Shown piece after piece: positions 12,401 through 24,371 of a DNA stretch of 64,000 bases. Source of the DNA: Pseudeuparius sepicola (Eukaryota > Arthropoda > Insecta > Coleoptera > Anthribidae). The number at the start of each line of letters is the position of its first letter. Position 1 is the stretch's first letter. The notes under the pieces are model-generated. The model saw only the letters and a program-made list of their open reading frames with translations, had not been told where the DNA came from and made no database searches. Made by a program: the position numbers and the translations under genes. The stretch spans positions 58,366,278-58,430,277 of the forward strand of contig OY987303.1 of the NCBI GenBank assembly GCA_963920635.1. Reading direction: 5' to 3'.

Positions 12401-12913
12401 ATCTTCTATTTTGATGTAGAAGTTTAATAATGAAAAGTCACAATATTTTAGCACAATGAATCTGTTTGTTAATGGATTGACCTAGTTTTTTTTGTATAAC
12501 CCTGTATAACGCATATTGCCCTTCATCACTTTTCAAGAAGCGTACAAAAGAATAGCAACTTAACATCTTTTTTACTTGTTTCAAAAGATACTTTTAAAAA
12601 TCCGTTTAAAAATTGCTCCATATCATGTGAGAAGTTTAGAATACCTACAACATGGCAGCAATTTATAAAAAATGGTATCCCATTTTAACAATATAAATTT
12701 GGTTCATGTCTCCAAAAAAATGCCATTCAAATGATATTATCAAAAACTGCCCTTACCCATGACTGCCGTCTCGTCCAGTATGTGCACCTTCTTTCTGCTG
12801 ATCCTCGCGCATATCACAGACAGACATATCCTCAAGAAATAGTGCACCTCTAAAGTCACATAAAGCACCAGCACCAAGCCGCAGATGGCGAAAAACACGT
12901 AACACAAGTCCAT
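9446..12913 (-). CDS. THEM6: THEM6-like protein (hotdog-fold thioesterase superfamily)
   Basis: Three exons on the minus strand: 12913-12757 (ATG at 12913-12911), 10075-9858, 9715-9446, totalling 645 nt or 214 aa (human THEM6 is 208). Splice sites are canonical (ATGG|GTAAGG; TTTTCAG|GA; CAAG|GTAACC; TTGTAG|ATA). Exon 1 encodes a hydrophobic N-terminal segment (MDLCYVFFAICGLVLVLYVT) followed by a basic stretch, consistent with membrane anchoring or a signal segment. Exon 2 has the family hallmark HMNNARMVRELDFAKADF. Exon 3 carries IIYWDEQSIYMEHRIVTPGD followed by GFVNA, and ends in ESNEISSASLRSGQATY. The enzymatic substrate of THEM6 proteins is not established. Intron 1 (10076-12756) is occupied by a satellite-bearing composite repeat. 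Confidence 0.9.
10380..12250. mobile_element. Satellite-bearing composite element in THEM6 intron 1
   Basis: The order is TTTATTTAACTT, an ATGT-rich spot, a GAATCTTGCA box, a tandem array, GCTTTTATTTAA and CTTGTCGCG. It is the same order as in 18661-19693 and in 41890-42788 (reverse), but diverged and without the closing hairpin. Exact ends were not found. Confidence 0.55.
10536..11870. repeat. Minisatellite of ~103-139-bp monomers in a ~479-bp higher-order unit
   Basis: Twelve CCAAGATGGCGG sites occur (near 10554, 10669, 10787, 10890, 11029, 11149, 11267, 11368, 11507, 11627, 11745, 11849). Monomers 3-6 recur as monomers 7-10 at about 478-480 bp with few changes. Each carries ATGGCCGCCGC next to the CCAAGATGGCGG. 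This word is the consensus site of YY1 (Pho in flies). Confidence 0.85.
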
Positions 12914-13366
12914 GGCGGCTAAGCGGGTTTTTTTTACATTACACCGACTAATGACTAATTACAAACATAATATGCGTTGCGCTTGCATTTTCATAATAAT
13001 GATGATTCGTTCACATTTGCAGCGGTTATAGAGCAAGGTTAATTGCACTCAAAATTTAATAAACGAGCTACGTAGGGATTTTAACTAAATAAAGTCTTCA
13101 GCGTTGGGGTCGTGGGGTGATTTCATAGAGCCGAGCCTTCGTAATTCCCACGCTGACATACTGGCTTGTAGTTATGCAGTTGATGATGACTACAAACTGT
13201 AGGAGAGAAAAAAAAAGAAAAATACAATCGATACAATTTTGTTTAAGAACTCAAAAAGAAAAACCATTTTAACTATAAATTATACATACAATATAGATAC
13301 CTAATTGTAAAGTCACTAGATTTAAGTCTATAGGTTAATATTTCCTATATCTAAAAAGTTCATTAT
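12914..13366 (-). promoter_or_regulatory. Upstream region of THEM6
   Basis: This is the unique-looking sequence 5' of the minus-strand start codon. It is moderately GC-rich around 13100-13150 and is the only non-repeat DNA available for a promoter. No defined motif was recognised. Confidence 0.3.
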
Positions 13367-13986
13367 ACAGGGTGTAGGTACCATTTTAAGTAAAAACACC
13401 CCCGTAAAATTTGTATCCTCCATCCGATTTTAACCGTTTTTTTTTTCTAAAAATAGTCCACAAAAAACGATTTTTTTTACGTTGGTGCAAAATTTCGGCT
13501 CTTAATCTCAATTTTCAAGGCCTCCCAGATAGCAAAATTAACTCCACAAGTGCCAGAAAAGCACTTCTCAAAAGTAGTCAAATGCTTATAAAGCACATGT
13601 AATATTCACTTGGCAAGTGCTCCAGTGCCAGCTCAAAAAGCGCTTAATAAGTGGTGGTCTACAAGTAGTATGCGCGCGCATCGTACTGCAGTGAAGTACT
13701 TTTGAAGCATTGTTAAAGCGTCCTGACTGTTGATATTATATACAAATCAGGCACTTCTCGTGTACTTTATTATTATTCTACAGGATCATACTGTAATCTT
13801 TTATATGTGCTTGCAGAATGCTTTTTCTGTACATTTACTTTAAATAAATATGCATTTCATTTTGACACTTTGTTTGCATTCACTGAAGGTATATATTGTG
13901 TATGCTACTAAATTGAATAAGTACAAATTAATTTTGATTGACCTTTCACATTGATTTTTTTCGAGAAAAATATATCTAAGAAAGTA

Positions 13987-14321
13987 TACAGGGTGTAACA
14001 TAAATGTTAGAAATAAAATAAACTGTGGATTTTTATGTATTTTTTTTTTATAATTCATATATGGACTTATTATACTCTACCGGTTCTCGTTTCCAAGCTA
14101 CAAGGGGCGCTAAAAATTAAAAAAAAATAGTTTCTCTAATAACTTTCTAACATTAGATCATGTTAAAATTATTCTAGCTGTAGCTAATTTTTTTGATGTG
14201 TTAGCGCCCCTGTAGCTTGTAAATGAAAATTGGTAGAGCATGATTCCATATATAAATAAAACATTTTTTTGCCTAAAAATCCACCGTTTAATTTACTCCC
14301 AACCTTTATATTACACCCGTA
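13987..14321. mobile_element. Foldback MITE, TACAGGGTGTAA ends
   Basis: Inverted arms include AAACTGTGGATTTTTA-type and GGGGCGCTAA-type blocks facing their complements around 14180. TA borders fit Tc1/mariner-type MITEs. Confidence 0.65.
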
Positions 14322-14765
14322 AAAATTTGAGTAAAAAGTAATAAGACAGTGAATATACCTTCTGTGATAAATGCTCTGTTGTTGATGATGGGGGTCTTCT
14401 AGTGAAACACCATAACGAAACTAAATAAATAAATATCTTCATTAAAATATAAATATATTTAAGACTCATTTTGCTTTCCACAAATGTTCCTTAAATATAG
14501 TTTAATTACATCTTCAACCTCCTTTTCTGTTGTATTTCTCGATTTCTGCGTACTGCTACTGCAATAAAAAAATTATTTCAAAACAAAATTACTCAGAAAT
14601 TTGAAAAATATGAAAGTAAACTATAAATGAACAGGTGTATACCTATATCTTTCATGTTTTGATTTAATGGGTTTGTTTGTAGATAATTATTTTTTATTAT
14701 TTTGCTTACATCTCATTATCAGACCATGCAGGAGTGATTTCCAGAATATCAAAATCTTCTACATA

Positions 14766-16308
14766 TACAGTGTGTCTGGTTTTTCGTGTTAACACCCCTG
14801 AAAATCTAAGTAGGCTGGGGGAATTGAACGGGGCAATTTTTTTTATAAATATGTCCCTGAAAGGTCATAATTTGCCAAGGTCTATAGAGGATAGGTTGCC
14901 TCACTTTGGTGAGTGACGTCAGCTAGTATGCTGATTTGAAAACAGAATGAGAGCCTTAAACAAATACCTCGTTTTATTGATGCAAAATATATTACCATTT
15001 GTGTAACTTCTAACATTCCTGGTTCAATGTTAATAAGTGGTTCGAATTTCACTTCGAATACTGTTTACATGCCGCCCCTGGGTCGCCAGCATACTACGTG
15101 ACGTCATTCCCCCCGGCAAAGTGAGACAACCTATCCTCTATAGACCTTGATAATTTGCGAGGTATTGGTTTGGCATTGCCGCGAAATCCTGGCCTACTGC
15201 GATTTTTTAAAGGGGTGAGTTTTTCGAAAAACCCTATTAGGCATATTTTTATTTAAAATCTGACACCACAGCGTTAATCAGGACACCCTAAAACCCCCAC
15301 ATACCAAATTTGAAGAAAAAATATGTAGGGTGTGTTCCATTCTGCAGGGTGTCAAAGTTGAGCAAAATAGAAATTTTAAAGGCATCTGGCGAGTCAAGTG
15401 TGTCATGGAATTACTTCGAAACAGATGGATTATCAACAGGACCACTCACAATGTTGATATGCAAAGAACCAATAAAAAATATACAGTGTTCTTATCTGTG
15501 CCATCTCAAATTACTGAATTTTTATTAAATTTTATACTGGTCAGGAGTGCTCTGGAATCATTGAAAAAATATTAATAAACACAAAAGTAATTTATTTCTT
15601 TACAAAATTCCAACCGACAAATAAAAATAATTTAAATTATTGGACCTTTCTCAACAAAGTCACTGTCTAAGATGATAGATTTTCGGTGCGTTTCCTGTTG
15701 TGGCACACCATCTACCTTAACTGATATGGACTTAGTGACCGGCAGGCTTCTGTATTTTTTAGATTTAGTTCGTTTATAGTGTGCGGAGCGGTTTTGTTAT
15801 GCACGATCGATTTTTTACCCGTACAAAGTTCCAAAAATTCAGTAATTTGAGATGGCACAGATAAGAACACTCTGTATATTTTTGTATTCGATCTTTGTAT
15901 ATCAACATTGTGAGTGATCCTGTTGATAATCCACCTGTTTCGAAGTAATTCCATGGCACACTTGACTCGCCAGATGCCTTTAAAATGCCTATTTTGCTCA
16001 ACTTTGACACCCTACAGAATGGAACACCCTACATATTTTTTCTTCAAATTTGGTATGTGGGGGTTTTAGGGTGTCCTGATTAACGCTGTGGTGTCAGATT
16101 TTAAATAAAAATGTGCCTAATAGGGTTTTTCGAAAAACGCACCCCTTTAAAAAATCGCAGTAGGCCAGAATTTCGCGGCAATGCCAAACCAATACCTCGC
16201 AAATGATGACCTTTCAGGGACATATTTATAAAAAAAATTGCCCCGTTCAATTCCCCCAGCCTACTTAGATTTTCAGGGGTGTTAACACGAAAAACCAGAC
16301 ACACTGTA
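14766..16308. mobile_element. Foldback element, TACAGTGTGTCTGG ends
   Basis: Arms pair from 14766 and 16308. The loop region (15651-15780, minus strand) reads RTKSKKYRSLPVTKSISVKV, then DGVPQQETHRKSIILDSDF, with no stop. It is the best-preserved version of a peptide also found in 37871-39094 and 47933-49078. Confidence 0.75.
14876..15149. mobile_element. MITE with 9-bp target duplication
   Basis: The terminal repeat CAAGGTCTATAGAGGATAGG and its complement bound 274 bp. ATAATTTGC occurs on both sides (14867-14875, 15150-15158). The opposite arm of the host foldback shows the uninterrupted site. Confidence 0.75.
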
Positions 16309-17540
16309 GGTATCTTTTTTTTTGTTATTTAGATCTATTCCGGCAATTATCCAGGACACACTGTATTAAATACCTTATTTTTATTCCTACTATTAAAATT
16401 GATATTGCTGCTGGAATTCAGAAAAACTCTATAGATTTTCCCAACTTGCGGAAATTCACGAGAGTTTTCGTTGTATAATTTATACATGAAGAAATTCACA
16501 AAGTGTAATATATGTAATACACAACCATATGTAAGTACAGAAAAATGTTGATATACCTATTGGATAATTAGCGAAGCACAAAAGTTATTACAAGGCCCAG
16601 TTTTTAAGGTCCTACCTACACGCTACTGCTATATGATGGAGAACCGAGGTTATTGCAAATAACAGTACGAAATACCTACACGTGTCTTTTCTGGGGAAAT
16701 ACATACCTACACGTAGTTATAATAATAATTGATTTTACCTTTGCTGGCTGAGCTGGCTCATAGTAGACTCAAACGACGAGACGACTACTTGAAAAAAATA
16801 GGCAACAGATGCTGTCTAAAACTAGACCCGTTGGAGCTGGAGTGGGAAATGGCGGGTAGCGGTCGGCGTCGGTGGATGGCGGAGGGTGAACGGCGCAGGC
16901 GCGCAGGCGCACAATTAGAAACTGCACCGACCGCCAAATATGTGCTTATTTTGCAATTCTAAAGTGCTTTAGTTTTAATACGATTTTCGGCAGCATTAGT
17001 TATGTGCTCTAGATGCACATGAATGTTTCTATTTAATATATAGTGCTTCTTATGCGTTTACAAAGCACACATATTTCAATAATAAAATGTGATTGCAGAA
17101 AAAGCACTTACGATGCACTGTTCTGGTTCAACTACTTGTACTAGGGTGATTAAAAGCTATTTTTATTGCGCATTTATTTGAATACTTATTTGGTGATTAC
17201 TTTTTTCACATTTTTTGCACTTGACTGCAGTTTGTGCTATCTGGGCTATATACTACGATTTTTTTTTCTAGTAAATAATTGACGAAAATCATTTGTCCAT
17301 TTTTTATTTAAAATCTGACATCACAGCTTTAATCGGTACACCCCAAATCCCCCACATTTCAAATTTGAACTAAAAATATACAGGGAGTTATATTCTACAG
17401 AGTGCCAAAGTTGAGCAAAATATGAATTTTAAAGGCATCTGGCTACTCAAGTGTGCCATGGAATCCGTTAAAAACAGTTTAATGATCAACAGGGCCACTC
17501 AAAGTCTTGGTGTGCAAAGATTCAATTAAAAAATGTACGG

Positions 17541-17586
17541 GTATTTTCGTTGACTGACGTATTAATACGTCAGTCAACGGTATTTT
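17541..17586. mobile_element. TIR-only micro-element, CGTTGACTGA type
   Basis: A 32-bp perfect palindrome (17548-17579, CGTTGACTGACGTATT arm) lies between exact GTATTTT repeats (17541-17547, 17580-17586). The sister foldback at 48340-48360 has the empty site (AGGGTATTTTTCTC). The arm equals the end of the 188-bp MITE at 49597-49784. Confidence 0.85.
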
Positions 17587-18031
17587 TCTCTGGGTCATCT
17601 CAATCTGCTGAATTTTTATAAAACTTTATTGGGGTCAAAAAATGCTATGGAATTATCGAAAAAATAATAATAAACACAAAAATAATTAATTTTTATACAA
17701 AATTCTATCCAAAAAATAAAAAACAGTTTCAATTATTGGACCTTTCTCAACAAAGTCACTAAGATATGATACCTTTTCTTTGCGTTTCCTGTCTGGTATT
17801 AGGCTTCTGTATTTTTTAGGGTGGTTTTGATTTACTCGATTTTTGACCTGTATAAAGTTAAAAAATGTATCATTTTGAGTTGGTACAGAGAAGAACATCT
17901 CTGACATTTTGCACCAACGTAAAAAAAAATAGTTTTTCGCGGCCTATTTTTAGGAAAAAAACGGCTAAAATCGGATGAAGAATACAAATTTTACGGGGGG
18001 GGGGGGTGTTTCCACTTAAAACACCCTGTAC

Positions 18032-18660
18032 ATAATACTGTCCCCTATGAAATATGAAATTAAAATTTATGATGAAAATTGAAAATATCATTTAATGTAA
18101 AGCAAATTTGGTGCCTATACAATATACAGGATGTTCTCGAATTTGACAAGAAAGTTATATCACGCAATTATTTTGAAAAATACTTATTTTAGTACTTTAA
18201 TCAGTACAAAAATTTACTTTCATGTAGTCATATATCAAATAATAAATCCAGATGAATCCATAAACATTTCGTATTCTCTTAAAACAATGATAACATTCCA
18301 CTGAATGTACGTTTAAGCAAAGTTAAATATTGCCTTTCGAAAATAAACAGACAGAATACAAATCTATTATCATTAATAGATTTAAACAACCAATAATTCA
18401 AACAAATTTATTCTCAAAATAGTTCTTTCAGTATGTCTATTATTGAAATGTAAATACAAGATACACATATCAGATAAATAAACAGGCATTATTTATATCT
18501 ACTATTTCATTGTTGCATCCTAATTAAAAATTGTGTCAACACTTATTTTGAATCTCTTGACACATTGAGCCACCTGACATGGTTTCGATTGTTGATTTAA
18601 GTGACAAATACATAAGTACTTAATTTTAATTTCTTTTGAGGATGTAGATAATGCACTGCT
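18032..18660. other. AT-rich spacer
   Basis: There is one MITE-like end (TACAGGATGTTC near 18126). No gene or clear repeat structure was recognised. Confidence 0.4.
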
Positions 18661-18689
18661 TTTTAAAAGCTTTTATTTAACTTGCAATG

Positions 18690-18720
<31 letters not shown>

Positions 18721-18759
18721 TTTGTTCGGGTGGAATCTTGCAACTCAATTTTGAAGCAG

Positions 18760-19240
18760 ATATCTTCAACCGATCGAGCTGAAATTTTGTACACACGTTT
18801 AATTTGGATGACAATGCATGATTATATGTGTGACGTCATTCTAAATCCAACATGGCGGATCACCCAAGATGGCGGACTAGTTAAATTTCAACCGATCGAG
18901 CTGAAATTTTGTACACACGTTTAATTTGGATGACAATGCATGATTATATGTGTGACGTCATTCTAAATCCAACATGGCGGAACACTCAAGATGGCGGACT
19001 AGTTAAATTTCAACCGATCGAGCTGAAATTTTGTACACACGTTTAATTTGGATGACAATGCATGATTATATGTGTGACGTCATTCTAAATCCAACATGGC
19101 GGAACACTCAAGATGGCGGACTAGTTAAATTTCAACCGATCGAGCTGAAATTTTGTACACACGTTTAATTTGGATGACAATGCATGATTATATGTGTGAC
19201 GTCATTCTAAATCCAACATGGCGGAACACCCAAGATGGTC
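18760..19240. repeat. Minisatellite, about four ~121-bp units
   Basis: Each unit contains CAACCGATCGAGCTGAAATT, a CATGATTATATGTGTGACGT block, AACATGGCGGA and CAAGATGG. Copy number differs from the reverse copy at 42340-42690. Confidence 0.85.
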
Positions 19241-19362
19241 ATTAGAAGGTCTCCTCATTGAAGAGCTAGACTGTTCTAAACTAACCGGCAAACGACCTTG
19301 CAACAATGATGCGTTAACTGAGATGAATAGACTCAGACACCTGGCCAAACTAAAAATTACAA

Positions 19363-19693
19363 AATAAATTAAAAGTAAAAAAATATTTTTAAAAAAAGCT
19401 TTTATTTAAATGCGCTAAAAAGAATAAAATAATCTTTTCTTTTAAAACTTTTACTATCAACTTATAACGTCATTCCACAATTTATATGATATAAAAGCTT
19501 GTCGCGAGATTTAAGTTTTCAAACTAAGTAAATACCACTACTTAAATCTCGCGACAAGCTTTTATATCATATAAATTGTGGAATGACGTTATAAGTTGAT
19601 AGTAAAAGTTTTAAAAGAAAAGATTATTTTATTCTTTTTAGCGCATTTAAATAAAAGCTTTTTTTAAAAATATTTTTTTACTTTTAATTTATT
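19363..19693. repeat. Near-perfect hairpin, 154-bp arms
   Basis: Arms 19363-19516 and 19540-19693 are reverse complements around a 23-nt loop. The same hairpin and loop recur at about 41890-42213. Confidence 0.9.
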
Positions 19694-19792
19694 CCCCTTA
19701 GTAATACTGCTGTTCCATCGACATTAAAAATTCGCAAAACTTTTTGCCATTGGATTTCAAAATTTGACGATTTGTACTACCCACCTAAATAC

Positions 19793-19837
19793 CTATTACC
19801 GTTGAGTGAGGGAATAATTTACTCAATGCTATATTAC
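19793..19837. mobile_element. TIR-only micro-element, CGTTGAGTGA type
   Basis: A short palindrome (19800-19828, CGTTGAGTGAGGGAAT..TTTACTCAATG) is flanked by CTATTAC on the left and CTATATTAC on the right, a slightly altered 7-bp duplication. Confidence 0.6.
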
Positions 19838-21900
19838 ATAAACGCAACTATATATTTTATACTTTTTATGACTTCCCGATTTAGATTATACTTTCTTCAC
19901 TCTCATTCCGATATTACTTGTTTGAAAGTTGGACTGGCCGAGGAAATATAAGTATACTTGCTCAGACAGGGTGAGTATTTTACCGGAACCAAAATTTTAA
20001 TGACATTCTCTGCTGACTAACTGGCTACACGGCTCTATAGTAGCCATTTACTTTTCTCATATTAATATTTCATAAAAATGAGAGGAAGTATTTTATAAAG
20101 CCTACATAATAAAATTAAAACGAACATCATATTATAGATCTTTCATTAAAATGCATTTTTAAGTATCAAAATATTAATTTATGAAAAAAAAAAAAACAGT
20201 CTACAGATGAAAACATATAATTACCAATTAAGTTTAAAATTAAGAACCTCTTTAAAGTGGCCAAAACTGGTGCATTTACCCTACAGCAGAAATTATAGGT
20301 ATAACATTTTTCGGATAAAGTCATAATTCAAAACCATTCTGATGCCGTTTTTTTTTCAAGGAATCTAATTCCGTTTAGAAAAACAATCGCACGTTAAACA
20401 AAAAAGTCAATGACCAAAATTTTTTTCGGAAATATTGAAATGACCAAAAATTTAATTTTTTATTAAGCCATATGATAATATAACAAAACATATATGTATA
20501 CAGTGTGTCCCAATTTGATACTGGGCACCTCAGAATACATTAAGGGCAAGGGAAACGAATGGACTCTATTTTGTTATTGAAAAACAGTTCCAGTTAGGAA
20601 AAAAGTCAGGAGAACTTTTTTATTACAAAATGAAGCACCGCTACAAAAGTAGTTTTTGTTTTTGAAAAAAGCAGTACCTAGCGTATCATTCGTTTTTATT
20701 TCAACAAAGTCTTTAACACCCTGTATATAAAAAAAGCGAAAACGGATCTATGCACTTTTTGTCTTAAAATTGTGCACAGATTAACCTCCTTAAATATTAA
20801 CATTCAATTGTCACACACCCTGTATAATAAATCGAGTGTATCACTTTCAACCGGACACCCTGTACACCATGTGTGTCTGAGATGAATTTCATTTTTATTT
20901 TCCTTTTTTCTTTTTGCGATGTATTTCGTTCGAAAAAATATGATATTGGAAAACAAACCCTTTTTAAATGTTGCAGGAAATCTTTAAATAAGTTCTTTTT
21001 ATAACTATTTTTGAGTGCCCTTATATATAATTTTGTTTTTCGATGTTCGAGTCCTATTTAAACGTGCCTTATAATTTGACAAACAGGCAAACATGAGGAC
21101 AAGATAATCGCGGTAAAATAAGACTTCTCTCACACACTGTACACTGTACTCATATAGATTCCGAAAACATTAACCTTTTAATTTGTAGACATCTAATAAC
21201 CAGCGTAGTTTCTTATTCACTCTGTAGAAGTCCACATTAAAATATACAACGCACAAGCCACTGATTCACAATTTTGTCACCAACTCTACTTTTTGACGCA
21301 GCTATATTTTTATTACGACTATCCTATCAAAAGTTTCACCGAAAAAGCGTATGGGCAAACCCATTACTATAATAATTACTGCTCGCGGCTATTATTTGGT
21401 AATATCGTAATATATGTAAGATAGGAGACGCACGTTCCAATCTAAAATAATCCTATTAAATATTGCCAAAAGCATATGAATGGCGTTAAGAAAACACCAT
21501 GTGCAAGATATTTCAACAGATGTTTATTTGTTTATTTAAAAAAGTGGAAATAGGAACATATGAACATATATCCTGGTGGAAATACGTACCAGTGCCTGAC
21601 ACATTTGTCTAAACCTGGCTCATGTTTTATTTGATTAAAAAATAAGCTAATAATCCATTCTATCGAAATGTTTTTGTTGGTAGAAGTCACCGTTATGAGT
21701 TTTGTACGTTCCTATAATAAGTAGTCATCTTGCTTTCTCTATTTTTACTAACTTGTCAGTTTATAGTAGAGGTTATATAGTAAAAAAATTGTGTGTAATT
21801 ACGTGTTTTCAGATTAAATTTTTCAACTGTCTTAATTTTTGTGACTTATACTTCTAAGCAAACAAGGTAAGATAATAATTTAGAACTCTTTTAAGTTTTT
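19838..21900. other. AT-rich intergenic DNA with MITE ends
   Basis: TIR-type ends occur near 20500 (TACAGTGTGTCCC) and 20715-20870 (several CACCCTGTA). No open frame here resembles a known protein. Confidence 0.4.
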
Positions 21901-21914
21901 GAAGATTTTGGTTG

Positions 21915-22145
21915 GGGTGTCAGCTATTGGCTTATGTTATGTTTATGGTAAGCCAATGACTGACATAGGTGTCAGTCACTGGGAAAATCACAAGTCATGC
22001 AGAAATGATCTCTAAAGTAAGTATCTAACAATAAACCTTACAATGGTGTACAAATTTCACGTCTATGGGTTATTAAATATTTCCAATGCCTGACACCCCT
22101 GTCAGCCATTGGCTATACAATGTGTCAGCTATTGGTCACATTTGG
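21915..22145. repeat. Cluster of TGTCAG-N2-ATTGG words
   Basis: GTGTCAGCTATTGG and variants occur at about 21918, 22102 and 22126 on the plus strand, with an inverted CCAATGACTGACA at about 21954. A weaker TGTCAGGTACTGG is at about 22699. The function is unknown. Confidence 0.4.
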
Positions 22146-22471
22146 CACTGACAATGGCAGACCTCGGAGTGCTGTCTTCAAGAGCATTAGAACATGTATA
22201 GATTGGTGGCTCTTCTTCTTGTCGAAAGTGCTGAACAGGACCAATAACTTCTATTAGGATCTTTACAAGTTTACCATGTCAAATTAAATTCAATTATTGA
22301 AAATAAGTTCAAAGATGTGTAGTTAAGAAACGACTCTCTAGAGAATCGCATTATTATAAAAAAAAAAAGGTAAATAAAAGCGAATATTATTTTTAATAAG
22401 TAACAACAACTGTGACATAATATGAAAAAATAATAATTTCCAAAATTAAAAACACAAAGTTTTCTACTCAA

Positions 22472-22520
22472 GAATAAGCATTGAGTAAAAGAATAATATT
22501 TTTTTACTCAATGGAATAAG
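22472..22520. mobile_element. TIR-only micro-element, CATTGAGTAA type
   Basis: A 35-bp near-palindrome (22479-22513, CATTGAGTAAAAGAATA arm) lies between exact GAATAAG repeats (22472-22478, 22514-22520). Confidence 0.8.
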
Positions 22521-23500
22521 TTACTATATATTATGTATAATATGTTCCAGAAATGAGAATATTATACGAATAAATAAACATTTCTACATACAACAATCAC
22601 TTGTGTTTTTCTTTTTAAAAATTGCCGAGACAATTTTTATAGGGTGTCAGGTTTTGGGTTTATCAGATTCAGGCTAAGGGTATATTCAAAAATCACTATG
22701 TCAGGTACTGGATAAAAAAATATAAATTTTAAAATATTATTTACAAAAAAATATATTGCAAATTTGATTTGGGCTGTTGGTTAATTATTTCTAGTAATGT
22801 CTCTCCTACTTACTCCATATTAAGGATCATCAATAAAGTTTCTTTATAAAATAATTGTGAAATTCGAAATCATTTAGATACAAATAAATCTGGTAGGTAT
22901 TCCCATGGTGTCAACGCATTACTATAAGCACAGACTAACGAGTAATACAGACAATTCCTTATTGACATGTGTCAAAAGGAGACTCGCTTTTTAGCGAAAT
23001 ATCTTCTGAATACATGAATAATGTGCATTTTATTTGATTGTACATTAATCTACATAGCGAAGAGATTGTATTACAACCAAATTTATGCTTAAATTACTGT
23101 CTCTCTTTCTGTAAATTGAAATGGAGACGCGCTGGAGACACATGTCCGTAAGGAGGCCTCTGTTGCAAAGCTATTTATTCTGTGCTATAAGATAGAAAAC
23201 TAACTCGTATGCCTGAATTTCAAGAACACCAAGAAGGCTATGCCTTCCATTCTAAGTCGATATCCAGAAATATTACGCATGCCTATTAAGCAGCAACCAG
23301 GACTTTACCTGTAAATTTAGAACATGTAACATTATATTATCAATAATAATAGCAAAGGATGCTCGATAACTAACTACTATTGTTTTGACCTTTGACTAAT
23401 CATTGTACGTATTATGACTGACCCAAAAAATATGTGCAAATATTTTAAATAATTCTTATGACCTCTAAAACGTAGGGTTTTCAAATTTGAAGTAGGCACC
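22521..23500. other. AT-rich intergenic DNA
   Basis: No gene, RNA or clear repeat was recognised. Confidence 0.4.
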
Positions 23501-24371
23501 ATTAGGAAAGATCGCGCCAAAAAAGATCTAGATCATAGATCAGATCGTTTTTCAAAAAAAGATCTAAGATCGTTTAAAAATAGATCTTTTCACGCAAAAA
23601 CGATCTTAGATCAAAGATCGTCTAAAAATGATCTGTTTAAAAAAGGTCAATCGATCTAAGATCTTTTGAACGATCTAAGATCTTCTAAACAATCTAAGTC
23701 TTCTAAATGATCTAAGATCTTCTAAACGATCTAAGATCTTCTAAACGATCTAAGATCTTCTAAACAATCTAAGTCTTCTAAACGATCTAAGATCTTCTAA
23801 ACGATCTAAGATCTTCTAAATGATCTAAGATCCTCTAAATGATCTAAGATCTTTGAACAAAATTCATGATACTATATAGTTAATAGATATAGATGTCTGT
23901 AAATACTTTTCCTAATTTTGACATAGTATATATGTGACATCTTTCAAAACCTGAGCAAGTGATGATACGTCCAGTTTTACGTAACTAGTTGTGTAAAGTA
24001 AAATTTTACGTAACTAGTTACGTAAAGTTGCTACTCTAACTGAACTAGTTACGTAATCAATCAGTTGATATACCTATATGGAGAATAATTAGACTTTTCT
24101 TGTAAAAACGTGTTCACCGATTATTTATGGAATTTATAATTTTATAAGTTAAGTTATAAAATTCGGAATTTCGAGAAATAGATAATTGAAAATAAAATAC
24201 AAATTAACATAAAGCATTCGTTTAAATTTGACCTCAAAATAGGTTCTTGTGGTTGTAGCTTAAATGAACGTCAGTTTGTTTATATTATTTGTCATTTTTC
24301 GCGAATTATGACAAGTTGCACTTTAGCTGAGACCTAGAGATCTCCTGAGGTAAACTGCTGTAAGACTCAAT

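Larger units (their letters stand above)
13524..17245. mobile_element. Element with CCCAGATAGC terminal repeats, nested
   Basis: It starts CCCAGATAGCA and ends TGCTATCTGGG, and it interrupts the foldback arm that is intact at 47933-49078. Inner sequence is rich in AAAGCACTT/AAGTGC words near both ends. It contains the foldbacks 13987-14321 and 14766-16308. A GC-rich stretch at 16820-16920 has no recognised product. Confidence 0.65.
13371..18031. mobile_element. Foldback element of the GGTGTTTYCA..TAAAATTT family, split by a 3.7-kb insertion
   Basis: Outer arms 13371-13523 and about 17246-18031 are inverted copies (ACACCC..TAAAATTTGTAT and ATCCGATTTTA motifs) of the same family as 47933-49078. 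The right part holds the loop peptide region KKYRSL..DFVEKGPI on the minus strand near 17740-17830. Confidence 0.75.
18661..19693. mobile_element. Composite satellite-hairpin element (copy A)
   Basis: The order is TTTTAAAAGCTTTTATTTAA end, (ATGT)n at about 18688-18718, GGAATCTTGCAA box, tandem ~121-bp units (18760-19240) with CAAGATGGCGG, a single-copy stretch, then a hairpin with 154-bp arms. The same structure in reverse is at 41890-42788 with fewer units. Confidence 0.8.

Noticed and set aside
16729..16962. Short coding exon in the CCCAGATAGC element
   Set aside because: GC-rich, open and lying in a transposon, but the translation is low-complexity with no family resemblance and no matching splice partner.
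18688..18718. CRISPR-like array
   Set aside because: The repeat is a simple ATGT microsatellite, and the nearby regular units are a eukaryotic minisatellite without unique spacers.
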